Origin: JAAOII01 sp965207945
GTDB lineage: Bacteria; Pseudomonadota; Gammaproteobacteria; CBDBNL01; JAAOII01
Length of the DNA: 64,000 bases
Reading direction: 5' to 3'
NCBI GenBank assembly: GCA_965207945.1
Contig: OZ242303.1
Coordinates: forward strand, 620,001 to 684,000
A model generated the notes under the pieces. It ran no database searches. It had not been told where the DNA came from and saw only the letters and a list, made by a program, of their open reading frames with translations. The translations under genes were made by a program, and so were the position numbers. Each line of letters starts with the position of its first letter. Within the stretch, counting starts at the first letter, position 1. Positions 60,556-64,000 of this stretch are shown in pieces.

Positions 60556-61908
60556 ATGCTCTGCTCCTGTAAAAGAAATAATATAATGTATTCAGTATAT
60601 AATTCTATGAGCGGGCACGATTCAAATATTCAACAGGTCCAAGAGAAATTTGCAGAGGCATTTCCATACTCTTCCACTAACGACACGATAAGGTATTTCT
60701 TTGCTCCTGGCAGGGTAAACCTTATGGGAGATCATATTGATTATTGTGGTGGCAAGGTGCTGCCTGCCGCAATATCAGCTGGAACTTATGTAGCGGCGCG
60801 TCTAGTGCCTCCACCAGCACTTATGGGATCTGATGATATGCATGAAGGTATGAATGACCCTGAAAATAGTAGCCCCACATGCAATTACTCTCACCCACTT
60901 TCTATTGTTATGCACTCGGCTAATAAGCAAGAAAAAGTTAGGGCGACATTGGACGATATTGCTTACGACCCCAAACACGGTTGGGCTAATTATCCTAAAG
61001 GAGTTCTGCTTGAATACCAAAAACTGGGTGTTAAGCTGCGGGAAATGGAGTTACTATATTGGGGTAACATGCCAATAGGTTCATCATTGTCAAGCTCATC
61101 GTCTATATTATTGGCAACTGCTATGGCAGTGCAAAGCATGCATGACTTCAGGCATGAAGAAGATGATAATGCTAATCGTAAAGCCACTGCCCTGTTATGT
61201 CATAGAAGTGAGGTGTCTTTTAATAAGGTCAATTGTGGGACTATGGATCAAGGCGCCGTGGCGTTAGGGAAAAAAGACAGAGTGATGCTACTTGACTGCC
61301 AAACTCTGGATTGTGATTACATTACTCCAAGCTGGGGAGATTATAAATTATTAATAGTTAATAGCGGTAAGCCGCGCAACCTAGCAGAAACCGCATACAA
61401 TCAACGGCGCGCCGAGTCCTCTGAATGCCTTAGTTTAGTCAAGGATAAATTTAAAGTTAACAATCTATGTGATATTCCTGCTGATAAGTATAGTCAAGCA
61501 CTTGATATAGTCCAGCAACAAGGTAACGAAACACTACATAAACGAGCCAGGCATATACTAAGCGAGACGCAACGGGTTAATGATGCGGTGGCAGCTCTGA
61601 CAACTGGAGATATGAAGCGTTTTGCTGAGCTACTTAACCAGAGTCACTCTTCATTAAGATATGATTATGAAGTAAGTGGCTATGAGCTGGATACACTGGT
61701 GGATGAAAGTGTAAAACATCCTGCCGTCCTTGGAGCGCGTATGACTGGTGGTGGATTTACTGGTTGTATTCTGGCGTTGGTGGCAAAAGATGGAGTTGAT
61801 GAATATGTGGAACAAATAAAAAAAATATATAAAGAAAAGACATCGTTGGACGCCACTTTGTTGGACGCTACTCCTTGTGATGGAGCGAGAGAACTAAAAC
61901 CTATCTAA
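60556..61908 (+). CDS. galK: Galactokinase
   Basis: GHMP kinase of the Leloir pathway. FAPGRVNLMGDHIDYCGGKV (galactokinase signature), GNMPIGSSLSSSSSILLATA (ATP loop), and GARMTGGGFTGCILALV near the end. 450 aa, longer than the usual 380-390; extra residues include a Pro/Asn/Asp/Ser-rich stretch (residues about 80-115). ATGA overlap with galT. galE and galM are not in the window. Confidence 0.93.
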   Translation: MLCSCKRNNIMYSVYNSMSGHDSNIQQVQEKFAEAFPYSSTNDTIRYFFAPGRVNLMGDHIDYCGGKVLPAAISAGTYVAARLVPPPALMGSDDMHEGMNDPENSSPTCNYSHPLSIVMHSANKQEKVRATLDDIAYDPKHGWANYPKGVLLEYQKLGVKLREMELLYWGNMPIGSSLSSSSSILLATAMAVQSMHDFRHEEDDNANRKATALLCHRSEVSFNKVNCGTMDQGAVALGKKDRVMLLDCQTLDCDYITPSWGDYKLLIVNSGKPRNLAETAYNQRRAESSECLSLVKDKFKVNNLCDIPADKYSQALDIVQQQGNETLHKRARHILSETQRVNDAVAALTTGDMKRFAELLNQSHSSLRYDYEVSGYELDTLVDESVKHPAVLGARMTGGGFTGCILALVAKDGVDEYVEQIKKIYKEKTSLDATLLDATPCDGARELKPI

Positions 61909-63059
61909 TGAGTGCTCACCCTCATCGCCGCTATAACTCTTTGAGTGGAGAGTGGATAGTGGTTTCTTCGCAAAGGACGCAACGTCCATGGCAGGGCAAC
62001 TCTGAGCAAGCGTCAAGCACGCTAAAGGATGAGGCGATTCCAGTATATGACCCACAATGTTATTTATGCCCACGAAACTTGCGTTCTCCTGGGGTAGGAA
62101 AGGGGGAAATACAGGGGCAAGGAAAGGGAGAGATACAGGGGCAAATAAATGGAGAGAGAAATCCTGATTATAAAGATGTGTATGTTTTTGATAACGACTT
62201 CCCCGCGCTGCTTAGCTCGGATTCTCCAGAGCTATTGGATGATGTCGGCACAATTACTGATATAACAACCCCCAATATAACAATCCCCAATATAGCAATC
62301 CCCCCGGCAAGCAAAGGCAAGAATGATGATTTTTTTATCCGTAGCAAAGTAAAAGGTGCCTGCCGAGTTATATGTTATAGTCCAAAACACAACGTCCACT
62401 TGGCTAATATGACGACTGCTGAGATTGGCAAGATAATTTCACAATGGGCGACACAGAGTAAAGAATTAGGAAAGATTTATTCTTATGTGCAAATATTTGA
62501 GAATAAAGGGGCTATGGTTGGCTGTTCAAACCCGCATCCACATGGACAAATATGGGCTACCGACTATATTCCTAATATTGTTGCCGCAGAGCATCTGCAG
62601 CAAGATAACTACTATAAAAGTCATGGGCGAGCGTTATTGAGTGACTACTTGGAGGCAGAAGAAAAACAAGGTGAGAGGATTATCCTGCGTAATGAATATT
62701 GGACGGTATTAATTCCTTATTGGGCTTACTGGCCCTACGAGACACTATTATTGCCGCGTCGTCCATTTTTGCAACTAACGGACATTGATGATGCAGCGAG
62801 CGTTGCTTTGGCGGAAATATTCAAGGAACTAACGAGCAAGTACGACAGGTTATTTAACCGGGTTTTTCCTTATATGATGGGCTGGCATGGTGGCTGCAAC
62901 AAGCAAAGCGTGAATGAAGGACGGCTATTGCATTGCCATTTCTATCCACCCTTATTGGACAATATTAAGCGTAAATATATGGCGGGATTTGAGGTATTTG
63001 CTGAAGCGCAAAGGGACATAAGTCCCGAACAAGCAGCTCAGTATTTAAGAGAGGTATAG
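61908..63059 (+). CDS. galT: Galactose-1-phosphate uridylyltransferase
   Basis: HIT-superfamily enzyme of the Leloir pathway. RRYNSLSGEWIVVSSQRTQR start, CYLCPRN zinc-binding pair, GCSNPHPHGQIWA with the catalytic HPH, and RLLHCHFYPPLL. 383 aa against about 345-350. The excess is two repeat-coded loops (EIQGQGKGEIQGQ, residues about 63-83, and NITIPNIAIPP, residues about 120-132). Coupled to galK. Confidence 0.93.
   Translation: MSAHPHRRYNSLSGEWIVVSSQRTQRPWQGNSEQASSTLKDEAIPVYDPQCYLCPRNLRSPGVGKGEIQGQGKGEIQGQINGERNPDYKDVYVFDNDFPALLSSDSPELLDDVGTITDITTPNITIPNIAIPPASKGKNDDFFIRSKVKGACRVICYSPKHNVHLANMTTAEIGKIISQWATQSKELGKIYSYVQIFENKGAMVGCSNPHPHGQIWATDYIPNIVAAEHLQQDNYYKSHGRALLSDYLEAEEKQGERIILRNEYWTVLIPYWAYWPYETLLLPRRPFLQLTDIDDAASVALAEIFKELTSKYDRLFNRVFPYMMGWHGGCNKQSVNEGRLLHCHFYPPLLDNIKRKYMAGFEVFAEAQRDISPEQAAQYLREV
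62094..62155. repeat. Tandem repeat 1 in galT
   Basis: Two and a half copies of a GGAAAGGGAGAAATACAGGG-like 24-bp unit, coding GKGEIQGQ. Confidence 0.88.
62265..62303. repeat. 15-bp tandem repeat 2 in galT
   Basis: CCCAATATAACAAT and CCCAATATAGCAAT units, coding PNITI-PNIAI. Confidence 0.85.
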
Positions 63060-63075
63060 ACGCAGTGCTTAGCCA

Positions 63076-63121
63076 CGCTTATATGATACCCCGCTTATAT
63101 GATACCCGTTTGTATAATGCC
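63076..63121. repeat. 15-bp intergenic repeat downstream of galT
   Basis: CGCTTATATGATACC twice (63076-63090, 63092-63106) and a diverged third copy (63107-63121). It lies in the 94-bp convergent gap; no terminator hairpin is obvious. Confidence 0.85.
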
Positions 63122-63153
63122 CCCAGGATAAATTAAGAATTAGTGCGAGGCAC

Positions 63154-63708
63154 TTATTTCCATTTAATGTTGCAGCCAGTGCTGGCTCGCTGATACGGAT
63201 TAACCTTCTCGCCAGTCAATAAACTATCTAATGCCTCTCTGATGTCCTTACCGGTTACAGGAATACCATTGTTCGGACGGGAATCATCTAATTGTCCGCG
63301 ATACGCACACTCCAAATCACCATCAAAGACATAAAAATCTGGTGTGCATACTGCCTTATATGCTTTAGCAACATCCTGACTCTCGTCAAAAAGATAAGGA
63401 AAAGTATAGCCGTTGTTTTCGGCTGCTTCTTTCATCTTAGGTGGAGAATCCTCAGGGTAGTTGACAACATCGTTGGAATTAATTGCAATGATGGAAACGC
63501 CTTTTGGCTGATAATCTCGCGCCAATGCCACCAATTCGCTTTGAATATGCTTAACATAGGGACAATGATTACAAATAAACATAATGACGGTTGCTTTAGA
63601 CGATGCTAAATCAGCTAAACTGAAGAATTTATCCGATACGCTATCTTGTAAGTTCCAGTCCGCTGCTTTGCTTCCCAAAGGCAACATAGTTGATGCAGTT
63701 TCTACCAT
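63154..63708 (-). CDS. Thioredoxin-like (AhpC/TSA fold) protein with CNHC motif
   Basis: 184 aa from ATG 63708. Redoxin fold: LPLGSKAADWNLQDSVSDKF, VIMFICNHCPYVKHIQSELV with a CNHC redox motif (Cys near residues 46 and 49), IIAINSNDVVNYPEDSPPKM, and AVCTPDFYVFDGD with the cis-Pro. No signal peptide, so cytoplasmic. Related to the family of thioredoxin-like proteins with NHCPYVK; the partner is unknown. The longer frame from 63735 contains the TATAAT box and is rejected. Confidence 0.82.
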   Translation of the reverse strand: MVETASTMLPLGSKAADWNLQDSVSDKFFSLADLASSKATVIMFICNHCPYVKHIQSELVALARDYQPKGVSIIAINSNDVVNYPEDSPPKMKEAAENNGYTFPYLFDESQDVAKAYKAVCTPDFYVFDGDLECAYRGQLDDSRPNNGIPVTGKDIREALDSLLTGEKVNPYQRASTGCNIKWK

Positions 63709-63714
63709 GAGATA

Positions 63715-63720
63715 ATTATA
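63715..63720 (-). promoter_or_regulatory. TATAAT exactly 6 nt before the thioredoxin-like gene
   Basis: Perfect TATAAT on the minus strand, six bases, ATG 63708. Confidence 0.6.
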
Positions 63721-63788
63721 TGCCACTTTCCACAAGAGATTAGTATAGTAGTATATAATTCCCTTAATTAATCTATGAAATAAAACCT

Positions 63789-64000
63789 ATGAAACAAATT
63801 ATTTTTTCAATGATGACTACAACCGTTATCATTTTTTTTATTTTAAGTTCTTTTTTTGTTGCGGATGCTCATGCAGACGTGGACAAAAATCTGACTGAAT
63901 ATAAAAAAACGACTGGCATAGCTGGCAAAGTATCAAGTGTTGGTTCCGACACGCTTGCCAATCTTATGACTTTGTGGGCGGAAGAATTCCAGAAAATTTA
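63789..64000 (+). CDS. Phosphate ABC transporter substrate-binding protein, PstS type (truncated by right edge)
   Basis: 71 residues visible. A signal peptide (residues about 1-29, hydrophobic core VIIFFILSSFFV, cleavage near AHA-DV) is followed by VSSVGSDTLANLMTLWAEEF, characteristic of the PstS-like phosphate-binding family. The rest is outside the window. Pst genes would be expected to follow. Confidence 0.8.
   Translation, partial: MKQIIFSMMTTTVIIFFILSSFFVADAHADVDKNLTEYKKTTGIAGKVSSVGSDTLANLMTLWAEEFQKI

Noticed and set aside
1..64000. Mobile elements, prophage or defence islands
   Set aside because: No transposase, integrase, terminal repeats, phage or restriction genes are visible; the content is core metabolism and envelope.

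Overview
The window is AT-rich, densely coded chromosomal DNA from a Gram-negative bacterium, most likely a gammaproteobacterium. Supporting evidence: RNase T; a homodimeric-type AceE pyruvate dehydrogenase; separate GlyQ and GlyS; the comEC-exbB-exbD-lpxK-kdsB and rnr-rlmB gene orders; the rpsP-rimM-trmD-rplS operon; and ruvB next to ybgC-tolQRAB. The exact lineage cannot be read from the sequence. I see no rRNA, IS element, prophage or CRISPR array. Almost everything is a core gene, and no gene-free stretch exceeds 300 bases.

Layout. 1-3.7 kb (minus): the N-terminal part of mfd and dsbD. 3.7-10.1 kb (plus): scpA, scpB, rluB, then rpsP-rimM-trmD-rplS and a dsbC-like gene. 10.2-16.8 kb: homoserine dehydrogenase, then lpd-sucC, an exported orphan protein that looks like a subtilase prodomain, sucD and ruvB. 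16.8-20.9 kb: two tandem kexin-like lipoprotein serine proteases. 20.9-25.6 kb: ybgC-tolQ-tolR-tolA-tolB (no pal) and yejE. 25.7-33.3 kb (minus): yejF, fmt-def operon, a FAD oxidoreductase, pncC, tRNA-Cys, tRNA-Gly, groES-groEL. 33.5-40.7 kb (plus): a hendecad-repeat membrane-anchored protein, comEC, tauE-like, exbB-exbD, lpxK, kdsB. 40.9-44.0 kb (minus): glyQ-glyS. 44.1-49.6 kb (plus): sulfurtransferase, RNase R, rlmB, nadB. 49.7-50.8 kb (minus): tsaD. 50.8-63.1 kb (plus): MoaB-like/CinA N-domain, aceE-aceF, serC, a degenerate inositol-monophosphatase-like protein, a phytanoyl-CoA dioxygenase-family protein, pyrC, rnt, galK-galT. The right edge holds a thioredoxin-like protein (minus) and the start of a PstS-like phosphate-binding protein.

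Three patterns stand out. (1) Many transcription-unit heads have a TATAAT-like hexamer exactly six bases before the start codon and no Shine-Dalgarno, the geometry expected of leaderless mRNAs. The divergent tsaD/MoaB pair shows it on both strands. (2) Short in-frame tandem repeats (units of 9, 12, 15, 18 or 33 bp) are inserted in many housekeeping proteins: Mfd, DsbD, S16, RimM, L19, RuvB, Fmt, GlyQ, RNase R, TsaD, AceE, ComEC and GalT. Intergenic repeats include units of 8 and 17 bp that are not multiples of three. (3) The two kexin-like proteases lack prodomains, while a free prodomain-like exported protein is encoded 2.1 kb upstream between sucC and sucD. This suggests a trans-acting propeptide or chaperone.
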